Source of the DNA: Chromera velia
Taxonomy: Eukaryota > Sar > Chromeraceae
Direction of reading: 5' to 3'
DNA length: 31,950 nt
NCBI GenBank assembly: GCA_018398765.1
Contig: JAHBMJ010000155.1
Coordinates: forward strand, 23,254-55,203
The number at the start of each line of letters is the position of its first letter. Position 1 is the first letter of the stretch. The notes beneath the pieces are model-generated. The model did no database searches and had not been told where the DNA came from. It saw nothing but the letters and a program-made list of their open reading frames with translations. Shown in pieces: positions 10,439-21,415 of this stretch. Made by a program: the position numbers and the translations under genes.

Positions 10439-12451
10439 TTTCTTTCTGCCTGTCTGTCTGTGCGCCTGCTGCTTTGTGCGTGTGCGTGCCGGTCTCCGTC
10501 CCTCTGCCTTCCAACTAAAACAAAAAGTTCTGACAGAACGTTTTCAGTTTCTTGTTCTCTGCAGAGACGACTTCTCATTCCACACGTGTGACCGTCGTGA
10601 GATGCTTCGAAGAATGCTGTCGCGGTGTGACAACGTGAGACTGTCCACTTCTGTCGCGTCCGTGAGACCAAAGGGAGCACTTCAAGTCAAAAAGGGGCAG
10701 AAAGGGGGGAAGCAAGAGAAAGAGAAAGGAACCAGGTCTCTCTTTTCACGTTTCCTTTTTAAAGAAAGAGACTCAAAATCAGAGGAGGCGACTGATTTGG
10801 ACAGTGTAGTGTTATTCGACAAAAATGACAAGGAGATTGGGAGGTACGACCGCGTGATCTTGACCACCTCTCCCGCTGTGTCTAAAAAACTTCTGAGGAA
10901 CGTTCCCGAGTTTGATGGATGGATTGGAAGAGTGAAGGGGGAAGGAATGGCCGTTCAATTGGTCCGGCAAAGAGACGTAGCGGAATGGTGGAGACTAAAG
11001 GAGACAACAAACAGAGGGGACAGTACCTCCTCCCCCCCTCCTCTCTGTTTGGAAGATGCGTTTCCATTCTCAGAGAGGGTTTCTCCCCTGGAGAAGGGAC
11101 ACAACTGCAGCGAGTGGCGGTCCTACTACGCGTATGAGATTTCACATGTGTCCCCTCCCGGAATTCCAGAGCCAGTCATCGACTGGTCCCTTCCCGTCAC
11201 CCCTGACGGCATCCCCAAAGATCCCCACCCACCCCCGTGCGCCCTTTCCCCTTTGTGTCAGCATCAGTGGGAATGGGTGGTGCCCTCTCCTGAGTATTCA
11301 CAGGGACGGATGGAGACGGCAGATGCCATTCAAGGGACAGGGGGTATCTTCTTTACGGGACACTGTGTCAGCGGGGTGATTCGAAACCTGGAGGTGCAGG
11401 CACACAACGCATTGGCTCTTTGTGACAGACACTTCGGGACTCTGCCACCGTGGCGGTCGGTCAGTTAGTCTGTTTATGCGTGCGTCAGTTGTGACAGACA
11501 CTTCGGGACTCTGCCATCGTGGGGGTCGGTCAGTCAGCCTGTTTATGCGTGCGTCAGTTCGGGACTCTGCCACCGTGGGGGTCGGTCAGTCAGCCTGTTT
11601 ATGCGTGCGTCAGTTGTGACAGACACTTCGGGACTCTGCCACCGTGGGGGTCAGTCAGTCAGCCTGTTCATGCGTGCGTCAGTTGTGACAGACACTTCGG
11701 GACTCTGCCACCGTGGGGGTCGGTCAGTCAGCCTGTTCATGCGTGCGTCAGTTGTGACAGACACTTCGGAACTCTGCCACCGTGGGGGTCGGTCAGTTAG
11801 TCAGTCGAGACAGACAGATAGATGGATGCATGATGTTACAGAGCAGCTCTGCGTCGAAGCTCCGGTGGAAGCGATGCGTGTCCACTTATGTGTGTGGTCT
11901 CCCAGCGCGCTCTCTCTCTCTCACACACACACACACAAAGAGAGAGAATCAATGAAAATATTCTTGGCTACGTGTGTGCGTCTGTGCGAGTGTGTGTGTG
12001 TGCGTGTGTGCGTGCGTATGTTTCTTGGAGTTGACTGATTCTTTGTCTCAATTCTCTTGGTCGTTTACGCATCGTTTGCCATTCTGTCTGATTTCTGCAA
12101 CAGCGGCTCTACAGACAGTCTCTCTTGGCCTCCTCATCCGCCAGCCACTCGCTGGCTCCCTTGCGCGTTCCTCTCTCTCTCCTTCACTCTCTCTCTCTCT
12201 GTCTCTGCCTCTCTCTCTGTCTCGCTGTCTCTGTCTCTCTGTCTCTGTCTCTCTGTCCCTATCTCTATCTCTGTCTCTTTCTGTCTCTGTCTCTTTCTGT
12301 CTCTGTCTCTGTCTCTTTCTGTCTCTGTCTCTTTCTGTCTCTGTCTCTTTCTGTCTCTGTCTCGTTCTGTCTCTGTCTCTTTCTGTCTCTGTCTCTTTCT
12401 GTCTCTCTGTCTCTCTGTCTCTTTCTGTCTCTCTGTCTCTCTGTCTCTCTG

Positions 12452-12498
<47 letters not shown>

Positions 12499-13167
12499 TT
12501 CTCTGTCTGTAGGTCTTTGTCCGTAGCTCTCGCTCTCTGTAGCTCTTTCTGAGTGTGCTTGTGTGCGCGCTGTAGGTACAGACGATTCTGCTGCCCTTGG
12601 CTCCACTTAAGTTCCTTGCTTCGTTTCTGTCCCTCCTCCTGGGTTTTACTCTGCTGCCTCCCTTCATGCCAGCTGCATACCTCCATTTTGCTCCACCGCC
12701 TTGCCTTAATTCTCTGTCCCTCCTTTAGCTAGGCCGCCTTCCCTCCCCTCCCCTCTATTTCTTCGATGAATTCTCTCGGCATGCGTAGGTGGCTCGGCGA
12801 ATTTATCTGTCTGCATGATGCCGATGCGCATGAACGTGCGTGCTTGCATGCATGCATGCCTGTGCATTCAATTCTTCTGGCTTCCGTGTGTTTCAATTCT
12901 TGCAGCTACTTTCTGCCCCTCACTCCGGTGTCTGACGAGCGGCGCTGGCTTGCGACTGTGCCTCTGCCTGAGGCCGTTGCGGGCAGCCTGAAGGAGTGGG
13001 TCGACCTTGTTTCGTGCCTCGCGATCGGCTTGGGCACTCGTTTTGTGCGCAGTCTTGAGGGGAAAGGAGGTGGGATGGCCCAGCGTAGCGCGGGAACTCG
13101 TGAGAAGAGACTGTGGAGACCCTCAATGAAAGAATCTCGAGATTTGCGTCCATTGTTACGACGCTAG
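8652..13167 (+). CDS. FAD-dependent amine-oxidase-like flavoprotein, probably plastid-targeted
   Basis: Four exons in phase: 8652-9557, 10047-10306, 10565-11455 and 12906-13167 (TAG), giving 772 residues. If exon 2 instead ends at 10150, which is also in phase, the protein has 720. Residues 71-108 form a Rossmann FAD/NAD-binding start: VAIVGAGFSG (G76, G78, G81), the acidic E100 that binds the ribose, and a GGH that replaces the usual R-x-G-G. YDRVILTTSPAVSKKLL and the near-terminal GIFFTGHCVSGVIRNLEVQAHNA match the C-terminal FAD-contacting parts of the NAD(P)-binding_8/amino-oxidase superfamily. The substrate is unknown. The first 18 residues are a hydrophobic signal peptide, followed by FRPPPQRCRPVF, basic and without acidic residues. 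The ATG at 8652 was chosen because the signal peptide starts there; the in-frame codons upstream add no ATG. Exon 4 (SDERRWLATVPLPE...) is unrecognised but keeps phase. Confidence 0.8.
9669..9728 (+). repeat. Composite (TC)n(TG)n(CG)n tract in intron 1
   Basis: Three adjoining dinucleotide runs lie in the first intron of the flavoprotein gene. The TG and CG parts alternate purine and pyrimidine over about 37 bp. Confidence 0.85.
10404..10440 (+). repeat. (TGTC)n microsatellite in intron 2
   Basis: About nine copies of the tetranucleotide lie between exons 2 and 3 of the flavoprotein gene. Confidence 0.8.
11421..11809 (+). repeat. 69-bp tandem repeat copying an exon end and its 5' splice site
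   Basis: The copies start at about 11421, 11490, 11559 (shortened to about 56 bp), 11615, 11684 and 11753 (partial). Each unit holds the last 35 bases of exon 3 (TGTGACAGACACTTCGGGAC...), the donor GTCGGTCAGT (one copy GTCAGTCAGT) and about 30 bases of intron. Only the first copy is used in the model. A 69-bp unit equals 23 codons, so frame is preserved between copies. Confidence 0.9.
12170..12505 (+). repeat. (CTCTGT)n-rich pyrimidine array in intron 3
   Basis: About 330 bp of CTCTGT/CTTTCTG/CT repeats lie inside the last intron of the flavoprotein gene. Long open frames across it (Ser/Leu repeats on one strand, Arg/Glu/Thr repeats on the other) are by-products of the repeat. Confidence 0.9.
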
Positions 13168-14770
13168 CTGAAGGCATCCAGATATGGTGACATCATATAT
13201 ATGTTTTTCTCACCAAAGAACCGCCATATATGGCACTGTCTTTTCGTTCTAGTTTTCCAGAGTCACCTTAAAAGAAAAAATGCGGCCACATCAATTTACT
13301 TTGTATTGGTATTTCAATAGTTTGCTGCTAGTTGCACCAATTTTAGTGTTATGTGGACTGTTTCGTATTAGACGTATAACGTTTGGGGGTTAATTTAATA
13401 AATAGTATACTACTATTACTAATAGAAATAGCTGCTCTAGCGTTATAGAGTCTAGGTTAGAGTCTAAGTTAGAGTTTTATTAGATTCAAAGTTTTCTATT
13501 ACTGTAAGAGATCAATCGATTTCTAGATCGATCTCGAATTTTGAATTAAAAAATTTGATTGAACGAAAAGCTAGACGAAAAGCTAGAAAAAAAATTAAGG
13601 TCACTTTCTAGGGCAGCATATAAGCCTGGGCATAGGCAGCGATTTTGATTGAGTTAACTCATTGAACTTAAAGCCATATACATTGATTCGAACGCCTCCA
13701 CTGGCCCCCTATGCAGGCTAAGGCAGGCTTGGAGTCTTGGACGTTGCTTCGAGCCTCCTTAATCTTAAATTCTGACTGAATGAATGGTTCGTTTTCAGAG
13801 AAAGAAGGTAAGCTGATGAAACATGTAAAGCAGCTAAGGACATCAAGGCTCTAAATTCTCGATTGAACGCGCGCATGAACACTAACGAATGCCGCCATAT
13901 TGCAAAGTGTTGCGGTATCAATTGCCAGCTAGGAGTGAGAGATGGGACAGACGTACGTGTCATGCAGCCTGAGGTGGGTGCTTGCAAGATGATGATTGAT
14001 GTCAGTCGATGGCTGCCAGCGATGCATGCATGGTGTGAGAGGCGAACCAGAACAAGACGAGCAGACGGCGTTGGACATGCAGCGAGTCAGTCAGTGAGCG
14101 TTGAATGCATCGTGCCCATATATGTCCCTTAATTTCTTCGCTTTCCACCGCAAAGGTCATCATGAGCATCTGACTGATCGAATGGGCATCTGACGCTTTT
14201 TTGCCCCCCCCTCCCCCCCCTCTCTCAGTCCACATGACTCGTTGTTGTATGGAGTTGCCGTGTAGGATGAGCAAAATTAACGCATGAAGAAAGACATCAT
14301 TGCAGAACTGGTACAGGATGGATGTACGAGTGAACGAATGATCACGCGAAGGAACAGCGAAGAAAAAGAAGGCACTCAATTGATGCCAAATTGCTCTTTG
14401 AGAAATTCAGGCTCGACACCCTCAACACAATTCACTCACTCCTTCCCGAGCTTTTGCCCCTTATGCTCTCTCCCCTTATCCGGATGCTGACGGATGCATA
14501 GAAGAATCGTTACAGCGTTGTGTTTTTTTCTCTGCATGATGCTCTTCTCTTGATGGATTCTTTCGATCCACTTTCTCTCTCTCGCTCTTTCTTCATGGTC
14601 CCGACTTCGTGTGCGTGATTCAACGTAAAAAGAACCTCCCGAAAAAGCTATTTTGACCGCTCCCCCATGAGGCGCTCTGATGCTTGAAACATGACATGAT
14701 TCATTCTCACATCCACGAGAATATCAGTCAAAACGTCTGTATTCTCACTGGCAGGACGAAAGACAGCCGG
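13168..14770. other. Convergent intergenic region
   Basis: This region lies between the ends of the plus-strand flavoprotein gene and the minus-strand F-box gene. The part at 13190-13700 is AT-rich. A weak inverted pair (GTCACCTTAA near 13262 and TTAAGGTCAC near 13595) could bound a MITE-like insert of about 345 bp. From 13700 on there are short open frames on both strands, but none has convincing splice sites or a domain. Confidence 0.45.
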
Positions 14771-17700
14771 CTACCGAGCCCCCTCATGCGGCGCCTCGTA
14801 TGGGTTCGCCATGAAGTCCGCAATGGCCTGGAGCTGGCTCTGCAGGTACAGCGACACCCTCGACGCCCTCCCCGGCCCCCCCCCTGCTGCAGCTGCTGGG
14901 ACCATTGCCTGGCCCTCAGCCGCATCCTCCCAGTCGGTTCCGATTTGGTTCTCAAGCTCTTCTGCCAGCAGACGGAGGTGCTGCAGAGAGTACGTATATA
15001 TGTTTGTATGTATGTATGTATGTATGTATGAAAATTAATACACACTCAAGCTCTTCTGCCAGCAGACGGAGGTGCTGCAGGGAGAGAATGGGGAAGACGG
15101 TAGGAGTGAACCAGCCGGTAGGAAGGGAAGAAGGAAGGGAACGACGTTTGTTTTTGGGGGGGGGGTGAAGAAAAGGCGAAAGACACACGATTATGTTTCC
15201 AGAAAAAATACAGCAAACCCAATCATCTCGATTCCTCACATTCTCGCACGTACCCAGTGAGTGCACTTACTTGCACCCTTCTCCTCAACCCTCAACACTT
15301 ACTTGCACCCTTCTCCTCATCTGTCTGACCTCTCTATGAGCCGCCAGGATCCCGTCCCTCCACCGTCGGCAGACCGAACGTGCTCTGGACAGCTCTTCAG
15401 GAGACAGGTAGCACAGGCCCCCTCGAGGTCCCGCCTTCGTTGTCCATCCCAGAATGACCAGACGGCCCTCTCCAGAGAGACGCACCAACTCGCTGTCCTC
15501 CTCCTCTCCTGGGGCGACGGCAAAGGAGAGACCCCGCGTGCTGCCTCCCTCGGGGTTCGGGAGGTTGTCGTAGGGCCTGCACGAAAGCACATCAGGCATG
15601 CCCATGCACAGGCAGGCACGTGAACACGAAAGCACATCTTTCATGCAGTGTGCTCACCGCATGCCCACACACCTTCTTGTTGTTGTCGGTCTATCTGTCG
15701 GGCTGTCTGTGCAGTACAACAGGCAGCAGGCCCTTTCTTTCGTCACTTCGACAGGACAATTAAATGAAACGCTCTCACATGCCTTCGTCTTGTCTTCCCA
15801 AAACAAGACAGACAGAGCGAATTCAGTGCGATGATCATTAATTTCCTTCCGTCGTACCTTTCCTGAGGTTCCCGGGGAGAGATGGTGTTGCACCTCAGCA
15901 GTTGGTTCATCGCCTGTAGCTGTGCCTTTCTCGTCTGAATCTCGTGGTGCAGCTCTGCCGCCTTCTGGAAGGCCTTCAGAAAGTCAACGATCAAAACGCC
16001 CCAAGCGCCACTCGTCTGCTTGCACTCATTCAAGAACGAACACTCGGTAGGCGAGTCACACACTCACATACAAATGTGATTGCGCGCTCTTTCACTTTTT
16101 CCCGTACTCTTTTACTCTCTCAATTAGAACATGGGGGAAGAAACGAGCAGAAAAACACAAAACGCCTGTAGGTCTGCCTCTTCCCCCCTTCCCTTCAGCG
16201 AGAGGATTTCGTTTTCTTTTGAAACCCCAGAAGTCCCTCACAGAAAGAAAGTGCGTACGAAGCCCTCCCGTCCTTGACAGAACATACTTGTCCCTCCTGT
16301 GTCCATATTTGTTCCCTTCTTGAAGGCAGACCGTCTCCCGAACAGGGGGCAATATTCTTACCTGGCATCAATCTGACAGTATTCTCGTCTGCCGTAAGAA
16401 TGATCATTCATTGTGAGAATTTCCCATCAACAAGCTCACCTGCATTGCTGTTCCCTTCTCAAAGGCAGACGCCCGGTTCCGAATGAGCATGCCCAGCTGC
16501 ACAGAGCCGTTCCGAGTTAACTCAGAGGGACTAGCCGTCACCAGGGATCTGCACAAGCAAGCAAGCAAGCAAGCAAGCATGGATGGATGGGTTGGCTTTT
16601 TTCTGTGGGTCATTTTGTTAAACCAGTGAATGTCCTTTCGTTCTCTGCCCCCCCTCTCTCTTCAGATTGCATGCAATTCGATGAGATTCCTCTCATTTTT
16701 TCTGCGGATCGGGCAATTTTTCAGTAAATGTGTTCGTCATCTGTCTTCCGCTGATGATCGAAAGAAACTTGTGTTCAAACATCTATGTGACGCTTATCTG
16801 TGCATTGCTTGGCTGGCGCACTGTAAGGGGAAAGGTACACAGGGAAAGGAAAAAAACTGTATCTTCTCCAGACAGCGAAAAGAACGCACGAGCAAAGTGA
16901 ACGGGACGAAAGAAGCAAGAAAGAAACTGACGGAGAAAGACATCCTACTAGGGCACACGTTCTCCTCAATCATTAACTCATCTACCCCCCTCCCACTTTC
17001 TGTCTCACTCGATGCGACCAAACCAAAGCCCTCGTCTCCCCCCCCACCTCCGACAAAACAGAAAATCCAGCTACCTGTATCCCTCATCAGTCTTCGTCAG
17101 CCTCTGAAAGAGTTGCCAGAGGCCCAACGAGCTGGCGGGAGTGTAAATGCCAGCAGCCAGCAGAAGTGCTCTGCAGACATGGAGCGCCTGGGCTGCACGG
17201 ATGGAGAGAGGAGAGAAACAATCAGGGAAAGAATTATAACGTGCTCATGAACACTCATACATTCCTCCGTACCCTCTCTCACTGAGTAGTTCATTGACGA
17301 TCCCTCTTCGCTGTCTCGCTTCCGAACTTCCTCTGAATATATACTGATGACATCTGTTCACAAACAGTCTATCTATCTATTTTTATTTTCTGTACGTGCA
17401 CACACATGCATGTCCATAGGGACACAGATGCCTTCCGGCCCCACTGACTCACTCACTTACTGACGGTTTGGTTTCTCTGTCTGTCGGAACTCGCGGAAAG
17501 CCTTCAGTGCCTCCTCTCCTGCTGCGATCTCCGTCAGTTCAGGCAGAAGTTTCCCCACCTCCCCCTCTTCGTGTTCCATCAGCTCCACCTCCTCCGTGCA
17601 CATCTGGGCTCGGGGAGCGACAGCCTGAAAGAATGGAAACACGCGCAAGCAAAGAAAAGTATTTACAGAGAGAACGATAGAAGAGAGAAGAGGAGACGTG

Positions 17701-20060
17701 CAGTTCGATCGATCAATGAACGCACAAACGTACAAGTAAGGAGAGGCACCAGTTCCCCTTTTGGGCGAAAGCCTTCACGTTGGCGGGGGCGACAAGACCA
17801 ACAAGAACAAATAGGAAACTGTGGATGTATTCTTTTTCAGGAATGAATCCATACACGGGGGTGACGAGACCAGCAAGAACAAATAGGAAACTGTGCATGT
17901 ATGGATTCATTTTCATACAGAATTCTTTTTCAGGAACGAATCCATACATGGGGGCGACGAGACCAACAAGAACAGGAAACGCAGATGGAAGGGAGGAAAC
18001 GAAGAGGTAGCCATGCATGAGGAAGCGAGTCAGGGTGCCAAAAGAGTATCGAGGGGAAAAGGAGATGTCCCTTCTCTTGATGATTTTTTGGTCCGCCGGT
18101 TTTTGTCCCATTGCGTTCCCATAAATGCCCAAAGGTTGTTGGGCTGCTTGTTGTGCCTTTTCGTTCGACAGCCTGATGAACGGGGGACACATGCATGCAT
18201 GATGTACCATTTCGTTCTTTCAGCTGCCTGACCTTTTTGTTTGCCTCCGGGATCCCCGTTCTCCAGCCTTTGCAGACAGCTGTGCATTTGATGAGTTCCT
18301 TCTCGTTGAGGAAGCAGAGGAGCGGCTGTTTTGGGGCCATGTCATCTGGGAGACGTTCGTGGAGGCCGACTGCCATCAGGGGAGACGGGCCGGGCTGCCC
18401 CCATCTTCTGTGGTGAAGAAATCTGCTGCCCTTGTTTTGCATGGCTCTGGTGGAGGCGGTAGATCTCTGCTGGTTGGATGTGGGAGAAGAGGCAGAAGCA
18501 GAAGAAGAAGAAGAGGAAGAAGACGCATTGGTACTTCCTTTCTCTTTCGGCTGCCTCTGCTGGGATGACCGGAGAGTGCTCTGATGCTCCAATCCGCTCT
18601 TCCCCTTCTCCTTCTTCTTCTGTTGCGTGGTGGCGGACTCTGAGGACTTCTGCTGCCACTCCTCCAGTCCCTTCCTCGTTGCAGAGGCAACCAGAGAGTC
18701 CGCAAAGGCAACTCGGGAGCCCACCTGCGTGCGTCAGCAGAAACACTTAAATGGAAAGTTTGTGAAGTGAAGGCGCGACTTGTGTCCACTCGATGTGGAA
18801 CCGAAAAAGTATGGCACAGGAGGAAGAAGAAGAAGAAGAAGAAGACGAAGAAGAAGAAGACGAAGAAGAAGAAGAACTTCATAAGGACCGGACAGAAACA
18901 CCCACGCAAAACAAGAAGGGAAACACGATGACACACGCAAACCACACATGCATCAACCGACCCTGCTGTATTTTTTGACGATAGATTTCGGTCTGTTTGG
19001 AAGTGCCGGCGCCTCCATTTCTTCTCCTTTGCCCTCCGGGTCGAATGAAACCGAGAAGGGGGGGCGTGTGTCTGTCTGTTCCTCCGCATCAGCTTCCCCT
19101 TCCCCCTCCATCTCCTTCTCTTTCTGCTGTCTCGCCTCCCTGAGCGACTTCCGAGATAACGACCTCTCCAGAGTGTGTCTCCCTGCCTCGGGGTTCGGAG
19201 GCGATTCGTTGTTGGGCGTTCGGATGTTTTCCCAATCTGAGGGGTCGGCCTCCGACCTTTCGGACCTGTTCAATGTCTTCCGGCTCTCGCTCCGTGCGAG
19301 CGTGTGTCTGCCTGCAAGGAACTTCAGAGGTCTTCTCGGGGGGGTGGCGGGGTTCTCCTCAGGGCAGTGGACGGTATTGCAGTAGTAGCCTAGTTTGTGG
19401 ACGTTGAACGCCGTCTCTCCAGGGTACTTTCCCATCGAAAACCTCGGCAATGTCGGTTTGTTTCTTGCCCCCCCCCTGAAGAAGGGAAGCCTGTGTTGTC
19501 CCTCCATGCCGACGAAGAACCTGTTCAGGCTCAGACTCGCATTCACAGGAAGGAGAGGATGCACCCGGTTCGATGCCAAGCGAGCTGCAGAGGGAAGAAG
19601 AAAGGTGTAGCGATAGGGAGAGTCCAAAAATAAGGAGGGCTGTGTGGCTTGTTTGATCCATGTCGGTCCGACTGTCGGAAAAGAAGATCGAGCCAGCCGG
19701 GCACTGACGCATCTATGTGATGTACTGTATGCACTACTCTGCTCGATCGGGAGGAAGGTTAAGAGAAATTTACGTTGAGAGGGGGAGCCCGAGCTCAAGG
19801 AGAGAAATAAAAGAGGGTCTGTCGACCACCTACTGGATCTGAAAGAAGAGAAAAGGAAAAGAAGCAAAAATGACTGACCTGCAAGAAGGCCGCTCGGATC
19901 TTCTCCCTGCACACAAACAATCAAACGCGCGGAGGACGTACACGCACGCACTCACTTCGACCTGCCCCTAGAAAACTCACTCCCCGCATCCATTTTCGCT
20001 TACCTCCTCAGGGAACGCCTGGTGTCGCGTTGCAAGGGGGCTGCTGGGTCTGGACATCAT
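14771..20060 (-). CDS. F-box protein with a second F-box-like motif
   Basis: Ten exons in transcript order: 20060-20004, 19906-19879, 19584-18962, 18724-18233, 17624-17465, 17192-17075, 16548-16440, 16015-15858, 15576-15303 and 14980-14771. They sum to 2229 bp (742 residues), and every junction keeps phase. Residues about 361-393 read as an F-box: LPDD...LLCFLNEKELIK...VCKGWRTGI. Residues 635-658 (GLCYLSPEELSRARSVCRRWRDGI) repeat its core with the shared pattern LC-L--(E)EL----VC--WR-GI. F-boxes bind SKP1 in SCF ubiquitin ligases. Between the two lies a helical region of about 180 residues (ALHVCRALLLAAGIYTP..., GVLIVDFLKAFQKAAEL) that I cannot assign. The N-terminal third is basic and disordered, with a duplicated AGRHTL-RS-SRK-L motif and a poly-Ser run at 304-311. 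The exon 4 donor is a choice: AAG|GTCAGG keeps phase, while a GTACAT 16 bp further on does not. The substrate is unknown. Confidence 0.75.
14951..15078 (-). repeat. Duplicated 3' splice site and exon start
   Basis: A segment of about 30 bp (CTCAAGCTCTTCTGCCAGCA and onward to CTGCAG) occurs at 14951 and again at 15045, 94 bp apart. A (TATG)n microsatellite (about 15003-15030) lies between. In gene sense, each copy is an acceptor CTGCAG followed by the codons HLRLLAEELE. The copy nearer the stop codon is the one in the model. Confidence 0.85.
15264..15320 (-). repeat. Duplicated 5' splice site, 32-bp tandem repeat
   Basis: CACTTACTTGCACCCTTCTC occurs at 15264 and at 15296. Read on the minus strand, each copy is the end of exon 9 (AGAAGGGTGCAA) followed by a perfect donor GTAAGT. 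The upstream copy is used in the model. Confidence 0.85.
17782..17980 (-). repeat. Minisatellite in intron 4 of the F-box gene
   Basis: About 2.7 copies of a unit of variable length, 65-94 bp (shared core GACGAGACCAACAAGAAC, then AAATAGGAAACTGTG, then TCTTTTTCAGGAA-GAATCC). The minus strand is open through it and would encode repeats of SFLFVL-GLV-P-YGF-PEKE. The splice model puts it in an intron. Confidence 0.8.
18820..18877 (+). repeat. (GAA)n microsatellite in intron 3 of the F-box gene
   Basis: GAA repeats with two GAC interruptions give a polypyrimidine run in the sense of the gene. Confidence 0.85.
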
Positions 20061-20604
20061 GGCTGCCTGCCAGATCGAGAGGATCGAAGATTTTTTGGCC
20101 GTCTACGTGTCTCTCTTCACGGCAAACGATCGGACGCAGGGATTCGATCACCAGTTTCCGTCAGTCACACAGTCATACATCACAGTCAAGAGTTTGGGTG
20201 GGTGGGAACGGACCCTACGAAGCGACCTCAGTGCATGGAGAGTCTGATGGAGCTGGTCTCACTTGCATGCACCATGCAAGCAACTAATTCTGCTTGCGCA
20301 CGCTTGCCATCCGGGGCCGACTGACAGGCACTGCAGGGGCGGCGCACTGGTTGCACCGCAAGGGACGAGGCTGACCCGCGACGCACACAAACAGACACAA
20401 TCCAGACGTTAGGTATGAACCAGGGTGGCTCATAACAATATGTGCTAGGATCTCCACTATAAGGTCGATCGACCTTTACTAGTAATGACCAACTAGATAT
20501 ATTGAAAATCAATTTAAAATATTAATGCAATTTAATGCTGTGTATATGTATTTTCATTTAGATAATAACAGAAAGTTCCATAAAGATATCCATACACTCA
20601 TGAT
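20061..20604. other. Upstream region of the F-box gene
   Basis: This region should hold the promoter and 5' UTR of the minus-strand F-box gene. I see no clear core promoter motif. From about 20430 the sequence becomes AT-rich and enters the transposon island. A plus-strand frame of 62 codons starts at 20059, head-to-head with the F-box ATG, but has no other support. Confidence 0.4.
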
Positions 20605-21415
20605 CGTAAGGAGGTAACTCCTCTTCTCCTAAGTGAGCGCACTTAGTTCGGTTAGATCTCTACTACGGAAAGTCTGTCAGTTCAAGGTTCACTTCCAAAC
20701 TGCTTCTAGAAGCTTTGCAAGCAAGTGTTGTTTACTCAATCTAGGCTATACGCAGCTAACTGAATTAATTCCATTTTATTTCTATTTTATTTATTTCTCT
20801 TCTAATACAGACTGGCATAGCGGCGCCTCCATGAGCCTGCGTGTATGTATTAGTTTCTAAGCTGCGGGCGTCCCATGCGACGGCGGTGCGCGTTAGTTCG
20901 GCTCACCCCGGGATTGGCCGGTCCCGTGGCTTGCCTCACTATATTACGTGTCCCTCCCCCTTAGAGACACCCTTCAACCCACATGCGGCCCGACCTCTCC
21001 GCCACCACCCACACACCATGCACACTCCCGCCGCCCAACTCAACCAACCTCACGACATATGTCCTACGTGCTCTGTCCTTCTTCTCGGCTTTTCTGCGGT
21101 TAACTGCCAACCAAAATTGACCATACAATTCCTGTCCATTCACTTTGATCATCGCTTAAATTCTTCGATTTTTTCTTTTACATTTCAGAGGTGGGAGGCT
21201 GGCTCCCACGACGCTTCACTCTCAAGGAACCCCACCCATTGCATATGCTATTGGGTTCCTCTGCCTCTTCCCTGAACACCAAGGACCTTTTCGACTTTAT
21301 ACTCTTTGTCGACCCAGAAAGGCAATCGGACGGCCGGACGGCCCTGTCCTTCGTGGCAGTACAGCTTGCACAGCAACGTGTGCATATATGGGGGTCTTTG
21401 TATCAATTAGCGGAC
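20605..21415 (-). mobile_element. Ty3/gypsy chromovirus 3' fragment, copy A
   Basis: Minus orientation. The part at about 21180-21410 encodes a chromodomain-like stretch with the EYEVEKVLG-type start, as found at the C-terminus of chromovirus integrases. A purine-rich tract near 20950-20966 could be the polypurine tract, followed by about 340 bp of probable LTR down to 20605. The copy is broken and truncated, and the integrase core is absent. Copy B at 22206 matches it at roughly 93% by eye in the LTR-like part, so both are moderately old or descend from diverged relatives. About 100 bp near 20965-21065 is absent from copy B. Confidence 0.6.

Noticed and set aside
11421-11809. CRISPR-like array
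   Set aside because: The copies are direct and contiguous with no variable spacers, and they match the neighbouring exon end.
11974-12686. Long open frames on both strands (Ser/Leu/Val repeats; Arg/Glu/Thr repeats)
   Set aside because: They are translations of the CTCTGT microsatellite inside the last intron of the flavoprotein gene.
17713-18210. Minus-strand frame of 165 codons with repeated SFLFVL-GLV-P-YGF-PEKE
   Set aside because: It is produced by the minisatellite in intron 4 of the F-box gene. The flanking exons join in phase without it. An intron-retention product is not excluded.
20059-20247. Plus-strand frame of 62 codons, head-to-head with the F-box start
   Set aside because: It has no domain and no splice support, and it lies in the expected promoter and leader of the F-box gene.
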